Shown: positions 1 to 5,371, counted from the stretch's first letter. The stretch: DNA of 5,372 nucleotides from Sulfuricurvum sp. (GCA_022729835.1 DZBC01000151.1:1-5372), one strand, 5' to 3'. Notes: generated from the letters alone by a model not told the origin. Numbers and translations: made by a program.

Positions 1-54
1 AAGTGGCCGGATGTTCTGCGCGATTGGTGGCCGGATGCGCCGTTATATGCATAA
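1..54 (+). CDS. 3' end of an unrecognised protein, possibly cut short by a nonsense codon
   Basis: Only the last 17 codons are in the window, in frame 1, ending at TAA (52-54). The peptide is KWPDVLRDWWPDAPLYA. It is rich in Trp, Pro and Asp and carries the triplet WPD twice, 8 residues apart. The other two frames give less protein-like sequence, which supports this one. After the TAA the same frame stays open to 228 and reads as a charged helical segment (SEKLEHEQRLKEQE, then a hydrophobic/charged helix). The stop may therefore be a recent nonsense mutation (for example CAA to TAA) in a longer gene ending at 228. I do not recognise the family, and the portion visible is too short to assign a function. 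The call that this frame is coding is moderately secure. Whether 54 is its natural end is open. Confidence 0.45.
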   Translation, partial: KWPDVLRDWWPDAPLYA

Positions 55-96
55 AGTGAAAAACTCGAGCACGAGCAGCGCCTCAAGGAGCAAGAA

Positions 97-228
97 ATGC
101 GCCTCGCGATGGCGCAGAAGGTGCTTGACACCATCGCTTCAGGAAAGATTTCTGATGAGCAACAAGAGCGCCTGCTACACGCACTAGAACCCACCCAAAC
201 CGACACACTCACACACCCCAAGTCCTAA
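97..228 (+). CDS. Short helical ORF: separate 43-residue protein or detached C-terminus of the preceding frame
   Basis: The ATG at 97 is preceded by a good Shine-Dalgarno match, AAGGAG at 85-90, with a 6-nt spacer. The frame runs 43 codons to TAA (226-228). The product begins MRLAMAQKVLDTIASGKI and continues as a predicted amphipathic helix. It ends in a Thr/Pro-rich tail (about residues 33-43) with no membrane segment. The frame is the same as that of the interrupted ORF at 1-54, and the codons between the TAA and this ATG (55-96) also look coding. The two may therefore be one gene split by a stop, with the AAGGAG being simply Lys-Glu codons (KE). Its stop overlaps by 4 nt the stop of the convergent membrane-protein gene. 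No family is recognised. Confidence 0.35.
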   Translation: MRLAMAQKVLDTIASGKISDEQQERLLHALEPTQTDTLTHPKS

Positions 229-554
229 CTTTCCTCATGCTCTTTTTGGCTGATGAATCCGTAGACTAAAAGGCCTATGCCCACGAGCGCCACTATGATC
301 ACCAGCAGACGCAGATGCTCTTTTCTGCTTTCATAGTAGGCATCGCCAACGTGATTGACTGGTGGCGCGGTGGCCTTGGAAACACTTGTACTAACAGCTG
401 CCTCCATACGCTTTACATTCGCTTGCGCATGTCTTACCTCTTCACTCACACCTTCTGACTGCTCCCAAAACAGGGACCCAATGGCGAATACGATCAGCAG
501 TGCACCTCCTGTCTGCGCCAGAATTCTTCGGTGTCGTTTCCATAGATGAACCAT
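225..554 (-). CDS. Small membrane protein with two transmembrane helices, unknown function
   Basis: This gene encodes 109 residues from the ATG at 554. A GTG directly upstream (557-555) could extend it by one codon, but AGGAG at 562-566 sits 7 nt from the ATG and only 4 nt from the GTG, so the ATG is preferred. The N-terminus is basic (KRHRR, residues 6-10), which predicts a cytoplasmic start. A first helix follows at about 11-30, then a roughly 50-residue loop (31-80) with a helical, heptad-like stretch near 34-60 and an Ala/Pro-rich linker near 61-66. A second helix lies at about 82-102, with a short charged cytoplasmic tail. The predicted form is an inner-membrane hairpin with a periplasmic loop. 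It is divergent from bpt (76-nt gap) and convergent with the small ORF on its other side. I recognise no family. The reading frame and topology are well supported, the role is not. Confidence 0.75.
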   Translation of the reverse strand: MVHLWKRHRRILAQTGGALLIVFAIGSLFWEQSEGVSEEVRHAQANVKRMEAAVSTSVSKATAPPVNHVGDAYYESRKEHLRLLVIIVALVGIGLLVYGFISQKEHEES

Positions 555-561
555 CACACAT

Positions 562-566
562 CTCCT
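562..566 (-). promoter_or_regulatory. Ribosome binding site that decides the start of the 225-554 gene
   Basis: AGGAG on the minus strand lies 7 nt upstream of the ATG at 554 and 4 nt upstream of an in-frame GTG at 557. The spacing favours the ATG. Confidence 0.6.
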
Positions 567-589
567 AGCATTTCTTTACATGTAAGCCT

Positions 590-618
590 ATTTTACACTC
601 TTCTTAGCTCCCATGCAA
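590..618 (-). promoter_or_regulatory. Candidate sigma-70 promoter for the small membrane protein gene
   Basis: The minus strand carries TTGCAT (613-618) and TAAAAT (590-595) separated by exactly 17 nt. The -10 matches TATAAT at 5 of 6 positions and the -35 matches TTGACA at 3 of 6, which is acceptable because -35 boxes are poorly conserved in Campylobacterota. A start about 7 nt downstream would give a leader of roughly 30 nt containing the AGGAG. The -35 box directly abuts a plus-strand -10-like hexamer assigned to bpt, so the two transcripts would diverge from almost the same point. This is a motif match only. Confidence 0.35.
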
Positions 619-624
619 TAGAAT
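619..624 (+). promoter_or_regulatory. Candidate -10 box placing the bpt transcript start at its ATG
   Basis: TAGAAT at 619-624 matches TATAAT at 5 of 6 positions and is followed by 6 nt and then the bpt ATG (631). This is the spacing at which transcription would begin on the A of the start codon. No good -35 box lies at 16-18 nt. TTTACA at 592-597 is 21 nt away, which is too far for a standard promoter. There is no Shine-Dalgarno sequence before bpt, which fits a leaderless message. Confidence 0.3.
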
Positions 625-630
625 TCGCCT

Positions 631-1368
631 ATGAATCGCATCATCAAAGAGTGCACGGTCGATGATCGTTGCGCCTATCTTTTAGATCGCCGCCAGAGCA
701 TGCACTATAAGCTCATCGAACACTGCTCCAAAGCGGAGTGCAGTGCGCTCATAGAGCGCGGTTGGCGTCGGTTTGGGCTAATGTTTTTCAGACCGGTCTG
801 CGAACAGTGCACCCAATGTGAAAGCATTAAGATTGATTGCAATGCATTTACTTATAATAAATCCGCCCGCCGTATCATCAAAAGAGCCGCCCATTTTCGC
901 ATGGTCATACGCCAACCGACCCTAACGGCCGATCATCTCGATCTCTTTAAGCGTTACCATGATTATATGGAGGGGCTACGCGGATGGGACACGCAGAAGG
1001 TGACCGCCCATAACTACTACACCTCATTTGTGCAGGGGCATGGTGCGTTTGGGCAAGAAATTCTCTATTTTGATGGAAACAAGCTCATCGGTGTTGATCT
1101 CATCGATCTGCTCACCGAAGGAATTTCTTCGGTCTATTTTTATCACGATCCAGAGTATCGCTCGTTTGGATTGGGGAGATACTCAATCTACTATCAGATC
1201 GAGCATGCAAGAAGCTTGGGACTACAGTGGGTCTATCTGGGTTACTATGTCAAAGAGTGCCAGAGCTTGGCTTACAAGAGCCAATATAAGCCCTATTATA
1301 TTTTGAGTGGCCGCCCTCAAGAAGAAGATTGCCCTCATTGGTTTTTAGCGGACCATCTCGCCCTCTAG
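631..1368 (+). CDS. bpt: Aspartate/glutamate leucyltransferase (Bpt; arginyl-tRNA-protein transferase family)
   Basis: The 245-residue product has the length and layout of the Bpt/ATE1 family. These cytoplasmic enzymes move an amino acid from aminoacyl-tRNA (leucine in bacterial Bpt) to proteins with N-terminal Asp or Glu, marking them for ClpS-dependent proteolysis. The N-terminal ATE domain shows C14-x-Y16-L17, the GWRRFG motif (44-49) and RPxCxxCxxC with Cys57, Cys60 and Cys63. The C-terminal GNAT-like domain has the family signature near 170-220: SSVYFYHDPEY, then GLGRYSIYYQIEHARSLGL, then YLGYYVKE and AYKSQYKP. ATG 631 is the first possible start because an in-frame TAG lies at 619-621, and the next Met (24) would remove C14 and Y16. 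No Shine-Dalgarno sequence is visible. The 3' end overlaps the convergent gene by 24 nt. Family assignment is firm. Leucine as the donor amino acid is inferred from the bacterial subfamily. Confidence 0.93.
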   Translation: MNRIIKECTVDDRCAYLLDRRQSMHYKLIEHCSKAECSALIERGWRRFGLMFFRPVCEQCTQCESIKIDCNAFTYNKSARRIIKRAAHFRMVIRQPTLTADHLDLFKRYHDYMEGLRGWDTQKVTAHNYYTSFVQGHGAFGQEILYFDGNKLIGVDLIDLLTEGISSVYFYHDPEYRSFGLGRYSIYYQIEHARSLGLQWVYLGYYVKECQSLAYKSQYKPYYILSGRPQEEDCPHWFLADHLAL

Positions 1369-1992
1369 CATGTTTTGCACCTTTTGTCGCTCCTGTTCAA
1401 TCTCTTGGTCCAGACGCTCCTCAAGCGCCCGTGCCTCCGTCTCATCGGCTGTCCGCATCCGCTTAACCCGCGCATCTTGGATTGCCTGAGCCTGCTCTTG
1501 TTGGCGTAGTTGCGCCGCTTCTAGCTGTTTTTGTTCCATTACGACCATCTCATCGAGTTGAGGAAGTGTTCCAGACTTGAATCTTTTTTTGTAATAAGGG
1601 AGCACATCGTGCTGTATCTTGTACAGATTGAGCAAACCCCCCTTAACGATGGAGAGGAACTGCTTCGTATTATCCTCCTCCATGGATTGATAAAGCGCCG
1701 CATTGAGGGTAACAAGAATTCTTCTGCGTAACGCATCTGCCTCACGCAGAGCATTCAGGTAGCCTGCAGCTTCACGCTTACCGGCTTCAGCCTCAAAACC
1801 ATGCACCTTCAACTGCTTCACCATCTGAATGTAATCGGCTAATGTAAGTTTTAGATTTGGCAGATATGAAGGAATAGTGGCATAGCTGTCGATTGAGTTA
1901 TAGAGCCGATCTCCAAGTTCTGAATAAGGCTTTGGGTTGAGTGCGTACGCCTGAAGAATGATACACATACTAAAAAGAAGCGCTTTAAACAT
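1345..1992 (-). CDS. Secreted/periplasmic coiled-coil protein, unknown function
   Basis: The product has 215 residues. Residues 1-17 form a typical signal peptide: Lys3, a hydrophobic core around 4-14, and cleavage after AYA (15-17). There is no lipobox at Cys10 (FSMC), so it should be a soluble or peripherally bound periplasmic protein. The mature part is almost entirely helical: a mixed domain at about 20-145, then a Gln/Glu/Arg-rich segment at about 150-212 with strong coiled-coil character. ATG 1992 is preceded by AAGG (1999-2002) with a 6-nt spacer. The gene lies 79 nt downstream of fusA on the same strand, so read-through from the str operon is possible, although it may also have its own promoter. 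The last seven codons and stop lie inside the bpt 3' end on the opposite strand. I do not recognise the family. Coding status is supported by the signal peptide, start context and composition. Confidence 0.8.
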   Translation of the reverse strand: MFKALLFSMCIILQAYALNPKPYSELGDRLYNSIDSYATIPSYLPNLKLTLADYIQMVKQLKVHGFEAEAGKREAAGYLNALREADALRRRILVTLNAALYQSMEEDNTKQFLSIVKGGLLNLYKIQHDVLPYYKKRFKSGTLPQLDEMVVMEQKQLEAAQLRQQEQAQAIQDARVKRMRTADETEARALEERLDQEIEQERQKVQNMLEGEMVR

Positions 1993-2012
1993 TGAATGCC
2001 TTTTTTTCTTGG

Positions 2013-2030
2013 TATCTTACAATAAAAAAA
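2013..2030 (-). promoter_or_regulatory. Possible promoter for the coiled-coil protein gene
   Basis: On the minus strand a run of seven T (2024-2030) is followed by ATTG and the -10-like TAAGAT (2014-2019, 4 of 6). T-rich tracts upstream of a -10 box, with no -35, are the usual form of Campylobacterota housekeeping promoters. The site lies about 22 nt before the start codon. The match is weak. Confidence 0.25.
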
Positions 2031-2044
2031 GTGAGACAAGGAAT

Positions 2045-2061
2045 CTCCCCGAAAAAGGGAG
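2045..2061 (-). terminator. Short stem-loop just after fusA, possible weak terminator or mRNA 3' end
   Basis: CTCCC and GGGAG form a 5-bp GC-rich stem around a 7-nt loop, starting 10 nt after the fusA TAG. On the minus strand the next T-run (2024-2030) begins about 14 nt after the stem, so it is not a classical intrinsic terminator. It may stabilise the mRNA end or reduce read-through into the next gene. Confidence 0.25.
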
Positions 2062-2071
2062 GGGAAAGAGA

Positions 2072-4162
2072 CTAGCCGTTGCGTTTTTTGATGATCTCTT
2101 CAGCAACGTTTTTTGGCACTTCTTCGTAGTGGTGGAACTCCATCGAATAGGTAGCGCGCCCCTGAGTAGCAGAGCGCAGATCCGTCGAATAACCAAACAT
2201 TTCAGATAGTGGTACATACGCATCAACAATCTTGTTGCCAGAGCGATCACCCATGTTGTTCACTTGACCGCGTCGGCGATTAAGGTCACCGATGACGTCA
2301 CCCATAAAGTTCTCAGGTACTTCGACTTCTACCTTCATCATTGGCTCTAGAATCGCAGGATTAGCCTTGCGTGCGCCCTCTTTGAAGCCCATGGAAGCTG
2401 CCAGTTTAAAGGCCATCTCATTCGAGTCAACCTCATGGTACGAACCGTCATACACCGCTACTTCAACGTCTTCAATCGGATAACCGGCCAAAATACCGTT
2501 TTGCATCGCTTCGCCACACCCTTTTTCTACCGCTGGGATATACTCTTTGGGAATCACGCCACCTTTGATTTCGTTTTTGAATACATAGCCTGTACCGGGC
2601 TCACCTGGAGCAATACGCAGATATACGTGACCAAATTGTCCGCGTCCACCAGACTGCTTGGCGTATTTGTACTCTTGCGTAACCTCTTTGCGGAGTGACT
2701 CACGATACGCCACCTGTGGAGCACCCACTTCGGCTTCGACTTTGAACTCACGCTTCATGCGGTCAACAATGATCTCGAGGTGGAGTTCGCCCATACCCGA
2801 GATAATCGTTTGACCAGACTCTTCATCCGTGTGCACGCGGAAAGAGGGGTCTTCCGCAGCCAGCTTGTTAAGCGCGATACCCATTTTCTCTTGGTCGGCT
2901 TTGGTTTTTGGCTCCACAGCAACTGAGATAACCGGATCAGGAAAGTGCATACGTTCAAGAACTACTTTGTCTTTTTCATCACAAAGGGTGTCACCCGTCG
3001 TTGTATCTTTAAGTCCAACGACCGCACCGATTTCACCGGCATAGAGCTCTTTGATCTCTTCGCGCTTGATCGCGTGCATCTTCATGATACGACCGATACG
3101 CTCTTTTTTATTTTTGGTCGAGTTGATCGCGTACGATCCAGACTCAAGCTTCCCGCGATAAACACGAATGAAAGTCAACTGACCGACAAACGGGTCGGTC
3201 ATAATTTTAAATGCCAATGCCGCAAATGGTCCGTTGTCGGTAGAATCAACAATGACTTCTTGATCTTCATCATCCATCATCGTACCGCGAATCGCATGAA
3301 CTTCAGTGGGGTTTGGTAGATAATCAACAACCGCATCGAGAAGCGTTTGAACACCTTTGTTTTTGAATGAAGTTCCGCAAACCATTGGAACAATAAACAT
3401 GCCGATAGTCGCCGCTTTGATACCAGCTACAATCTCTTCATTGCTGATCTCTTCGCCTTCGAGAAACTTCTCCATCAACGCATCGTTACCTTCGGCACCC
3501 GATACAGATTCGATCATCTTCTCGCGATACTCTTGCGCTTTATCCTGAAGTTCAGGGCGAATATCTTGCTCATAATATGCAGAGCCCATAGCCGCGTCTT
3601 TATCCCACAAGATCTCTTTCATCTTGACCAGGTCAACTACGCCCTCAAATGACTCTTCTGCGCCGATAGGAATCTGAATGGGTACCGGATTACCCTTAAG
3701 TCGATCATTGATCTGCTTTTCAACGTTGTAGAAATCCGCACCGGTTCGGTCCATTTTATTGACATAAACAACTGATGGAACACCATAGCGATTACGCTGT
3801 CTCCATACCGTTTCAGACTGAGGCTGTACGCCGCCTACCGCACAAAAAACAGACACAGCACCGTCAAGTACACGCATAGAGCGCTCAACTTCAATCGTGA
3901 AGTCAACGTGACCCGGAGTGTCGATGATGTTGATCTGCTTATTTTTCCACTCACAAGTGGTAGCTGCCGAGGTAATGGTGATCCCGCGCTCTTGCTCTTG
4001 CTCCATCCAGTCCATAGTGGCAGCACCGTCGTGTACTTCACCGATTTTGTGCTCTTTGCCGGTGTAGAACAAAATACGCTCTGTCGTCGTTGTCTTACCC
4101 GCGTCGATATGCGCGGCGATACCTATATTTCTTACGTCTTCAAGTTTATGAGATCTTGCCAT
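2072..4162 (-). CDS. fusA: Translation elongation factor G (EF-G)
   Basis: This is a full-length EF-G of 696 residues, the GTPase that moves tRNAs and mRNA through the ribosome and, with RRF, recycles ribosomes. The G domain (about 1-285) carries G1 AHIDAGKTT (17-25), G2 RGITI (59-63), G3 DTPGH (81-85, with the GTPase His85) and G4 NKMD (135-138). Its G5 is CGTSFKNKGVQ (262-272), where many EF-Gs have GSA. Domain II runs to about 400 and domain III to about 480. Domain IV (to about 605) contains KQSGGRGQFGHV and GGVIPKEYIPAV. Domain V includes ILEPMMKVEVEVPE. ATG 4162 gives the conserved N-terminus MARSHKLEDVRNIGI. The only Shine-Dalgarno-like element is AAGG at 4174-4177, a long 11 nt away. 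It is the last gene of the rpsL-rpsG-fusA cluster. The inverted repeats ahead of it may tune its expression. Confidence 0.98.
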   Translation of the reverse strand: MARSHKLEDVRNIGIAAHIDAGKTTTTERILFYTGKEHKIGEVHDGAATMDWMEQEQERGITITSAATTCEWKNKQINIIDTPGHVDFTIEVERSMRVLDGAVSVFCAVGGVQPQSETVWRQRNRYGVPSVVYVNKMDRTGADFYNVEKQINDRLKGNPVPIQIPIGAEESFEGVVDLVKMKEILWDKDAAMGSAYYEQDIRPELQDKAQEYREKMIESVSGAEGNDALMEKFLEGEEISNEEIVAGIKAATIGMFIVPMVCGTSFKNKGVQTLLDAVVDYLPNPTEVHAIRGTMMDDEDQEVIVDSTDNGPFAALAFKIMTDPFVGQLTFIRVYRGKLESGSYAINSTKNKKERIGRIMKMHAIKREEIKELYAGEIGAVVGLKDTTTGDTLCDEKDKVVLERMHFPDPVISVAVEPKTKADQEKMGIALNKLAAEDPSFRVHTDEESGQTIISGMGELHLEIIVDRMKREFKVEAEVGAPQVAYRESLRKEVTQEYKYAKQSGGRGQFGHVYLRIAPGEPGTGYVFKNEIKGGVIPKEYIPAVEKGCGEAMQNGILAGYPIEDVEVAVYDGSYHEVDSNEMAFKLAASMGFKEGARKANPAILEPMMKVEVEVPENFMGDVIGDLNRRRGQVNNMGDRSGNKIVDAYVPLSEMFGYSTDLRSATQGRATYSMEFHHYEEVPKNVAEEIIKKRNG

Positions 4163-4193
4163 GGTTGTACATACCTTAAATGTTTCGATTGAG

Positions 4194-4244
4194 TGTGACC
4201 TCTTTGCTCAGTGGCATTACATGTAACTCATGAAAGAGGTCATA
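4194..4244 (-). promoter_or_regulatory. Inverted repeat B in the rpsG-fusA gap: long-loop hairpin or operator around a possible fusA promoter
   Basis: Arms TGACCTCTTT (4196-4205) and AAAGAGGTCA (4233-4242) pair perfectly over 10 bp, and one G-T and one T-A pair extend this to 12. The 27-nt loop contains the palindrome TTACATGTAA (4217-4226). In RNA, this gives a stem-loop ending about 31 nt before the fusA start codon. In DNA, the minus strand inside the repeat has a -10-like TGTAAT with ATGACC 16 nt upstream, so the arms could instead flank a promoter as a binding site. A competing 6-bp pairing, TTTGCT (4203-4208) with AGCAAA (4244-4249), overlaps the main stem. Confidence 0.5.
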
Positions 4245-4249
4245 GCAAA

Positions 4250-4274
4250 TGTGAAGTACGCAGTGTACTTCACA
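4250..4274 (-). promoter_or_regulatory. Inverted repeat A just after rpsG: perfect 10-bp hairpin
   Basis: TGTGAAGTAC (4250-4259) and GTACTTCACA (4265-4274) form a perfect 10-bp stem with a 5-nt loop, 15 nt after the rpsG stop. No U-run follows on the minus strand, so it is not a standard intrinsic terminator. It could protect the rpsL-rpsG part of the message, mark a processing site or attenuate transcription before fusA. Confidence 0.5.
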
Positions 4275-4289
4275 AAGATAACGTCCTGA

Positions 4290-4757
4290 TTACCAGCGAT
4301 AGTGAGCAAAAGCCTTGTTGGCTTCAGCCATTTTGTAGGTATCTTCTTTTTTCTTGAATGCGTTGCCCTTATCAGACGATGCATCCATCAATTCGTTGGC
4401 CAGACGTTCGGCCATAGTGCGCTCATTGCGCTTGCGCGAAGCTTCGATCAACCAGCGAATGGCAAGCGAAAGCTGTCGTACGGGGCGTACTTCCACTGGA
4501 ACTTGGTAGGTAGCGCCACCTACGCGACGGCTTTTAACTTCAACGATCGGCTTGATTTTTTCAATCGCTTCATTGAACACCTCAATACCACTGCGCTCAC
4601 CGCGTGAACCGATGATATCCATTGCGCCGTACATGATCTTTTCGGCAACACTTTTTTTACCGTCGTACATAATTTTGTTGATAAATTTTGTGACGACTTT
4701 GCTTCCATGTACGGGGTCAGGCATGATCTCGCGTACGGGGGCATTTCTTCTTCTCAT
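4290..4757 (-). CDS. rpsG: 30S ribosomal protein S7
   Basis: The 155-residue protein has the standard bacterial S7 length. S7 is a primary binder of the 3' major domain of 16S rRNA, nucleates the 30S head and contacts tRNA at the E site. Visible family marks are the basic start MRRRNAPVREIMPDPVHGS, the KFINKIMYDGKKS segment near 24-36, and VGGATYQVPVEVRP near 79-92. RQLSLAIRWLIEASRKRNERTM follows that last segment, and the end is AEANKAFAHYRW. ATG 4757 has AAGGA 6 nt upstream (4764-4768). It lies 64 nt downstream of rpsL and 127 nt upstream of fusA. In E. coli, S7 represses its own operon by binding the rpsL-rpsG gap. Whether this shorter gap folds similarly is not evident. Confidence 0.98.
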   Translation of the reverse strand: MRRRNAPVREIMPDPVHGSKVVTKFINKIMYDGKKSVAEKIMYGAMDIIGSRGERSGIEVFNEAIEKIKPIVEVKSRRVGGATYQVPVEVRPVRQLSLAIRWLIEASRKRNERTMAERLANELMDASSDKGNAFKKKEDTYKMAEANKAFAHYRW

Positions 4758-4821
4758 TTATATTCCTTGCTTCAATTATGAAAATTTACTCAAAAGCCTT
4801 AATGGCTCCTGCTGTGTTAGA

Positions 4822-5202
4822 CTATTTTTTAGCCTTAGCTTTTTTAGTACCGTATTTCGAGCGAGAGACCGTTCTGTCTTTAACTCCGGCCGTATCAAGC
4901 GCACCGCGAACGATGTGATACTTCACACCCGGAAGGTCTTTAACACGACCGCCGCGCACAAGAACAATTGAGTGTTCTTGAAGGTTGTGCCCTTCGCCCA
5001 TGATATACGAGATCACCTCGAATCCTGAAGTCAGACGTACTTTGGCTACTTTACGAAGTGCCGAGTTTGGTTTTTTTGGTGTTGTCGTGTACACACGGGT
5101 ACAGACGCCACGACGCTGCGGGCAGTTGACAAGAGCAGGCGATTTTGATTTTTTCGCGATCTTCTGGCGCTCATGTCTAACCAATTGGTTGATTGTAGGC
5201 AT
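4822..5202 (-). CDS. rpsL: 30S ribosomal protein S12
   Basis: The 126-residue S12 lies at the decoding centre and affects translational accuracy. The core is almost invariant: CPQRRGVCTRVYTTTPKKPNS (about 27-47), GEGHNLQEHS (69-78) and VRGGRVKDLPGVKYH (82-96). It ends in a lysine-rich tail (KYGTKKAKAKK). The open frame extends 10 codons upstream to 5232, but ATG 5202 gives the family start MPTINQL and has AAAGGA (5208-5213) 5 nt before it, so 5202 is chosen. Lys43 and Lys88, where streptomycin-resistance substitutions commonly arise, are both lysine, and Asp89 (methylthiolated in E. coli) is present. The gene is first in the str operon. A promoter-like region lies within about 75 nt upstream. 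Confidence 0.98.
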   Translation of the reverse strand: MPTINQLVRHERQKIAKKSKSPALVNCPQRRGVCTRVYTTTPKKPNSALRKVAKVRLTSGFEVISYIMGEGHNLQEHSIVLVRGGRVKDLPGVKYHIVRGALDTAGVKDRTVSRSKYGTKKAKAKK

Positions 5203-5207
5203 ACAAT

Positions 5208-5213
5208 TCCTTT
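5208..5213 (-). promoter_or_regulatory. Ribosome binding site that decides the rpsL start
   Basis: AAAGGA on the minus strand lies 5 nt before ATG 5202. The upstream in-frame ATG at 5232 has no comparable site and would add ten residues not found in S12. Confidence 0.75.
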
Positions 5214-5236
5214 CTAAAAATGTTCCAGTCATAGCC

Positions 5237-5258
5237 CTCTGTCCCTAAATCGGGAGAG
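5237..5258 (-). promoter_or_regulatory. Possible stem-loop in the rpsL leader
   Basis: On the minus strand CTCTCCC (5252-5258) pairs with GGG (5243-5245) and AGAG (5237-5240), with a 2-nt bulge (5241-5242) and a 6-nt loop. It would lie near the 5' end of the leader if transcription starts at the proposed promoter. Its function is unknown, and a chance structure is possible. Confidence 0.25.
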
Positions 5259-5271
5259 TATTAAACGCGCA

Positions 5272-5290
5272 ATTTTAGCCAATTAAAAAT
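5272..5290 (-). promoter_or_regulatory. Likely str operon promoter (T-rich tract plus -10 box)
   Basis: On the minus strand an AT-rich stretch with T-runs (about 5281-5300) leads into TAAAAT (5272-5277), a 5 of 6 match to TATAAT. No -35 box is visible, which is normal for Campylobacterota housekeeping promoters. Transcription would start near 5265 and leave a leader of about 60 nt. A second TAAAAT (5303-5308) lies further upstream and could also act as a -10. No coding sequence is evident between rpsL and the window edge. Confidence 0.45.
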
Positions 5291-5335
5291 TAAGAATGGC
5301 TTATTTTAAGTAAATATTAATAGACTTCTTGCATA

Positions 5336-5371
5336 ACCCCAAAAGCGGTTCAAAAGTTGCTTTAGTGGGGT
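5336..5371. repeat. Long imperfect inverted repeat at the window edge
   Basis: ACCCCAAAAGC (5336-5346) pairs with GCTTT (5359-5363) and TGGGGT (5366-5371), giving 11 bp with a 2-nt bulge and a 12-nt loop. No T-run follows on either strand within view, so it is not an obvious intrinsic terminator. It could be a structure between rpsL and the gene beyond the window, or the subterminal repeat of an insertion sequence whose tip would lie near 5321. Confidence 0.45.

Noticed and set aside
190..220. CA-rich low-complexity stretch as a simple repeat or CRISPR remnant
   Set aside because: It is explained by Thr/Pro/His codons of the plus-strand frame and has no regular unit or spacers.
1028..1306. 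92-codon second frame inside bpt
   Set aside because: It lies entirely within bpt on the same strand in another frame, with no start signal. bpt is a recognisable family member.
1960..1966. Lipoprotein signal at Cys10 of the coiled-coil protein
   Set aside because: The residues before Cys10 (FSM) do not fit a lipobox. The AYA site at 15-17 is a better ordinary signal-peptide cleavage.
2945..3319. 124-codon open frame on the plus strand inside fusA
   Set aside because: It is antisense to an unmistakable EF-G, has no ribosome binding site and reads as low-quality protein. It is a shadow frame.
4786..4805. Terminator between rpsL and rpsG (AGCC/GGCT with a following T-run)
   Set aside because: The stem is only 4 bp, and a terminator here would cut the operon before S7.
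4552..4971. 139-codon plus-strand frame across rpsG and rpsL
   Set aside because: It spans two ribosomal protein genes and their gap in antisense and has no family features.
5203..5232. Ten-codon N-terminal extension of rpsL from the ATG at 5232
   Set aside because: S12 normally starts at MPTINQL, and the good ribosome binding site points to 5202.
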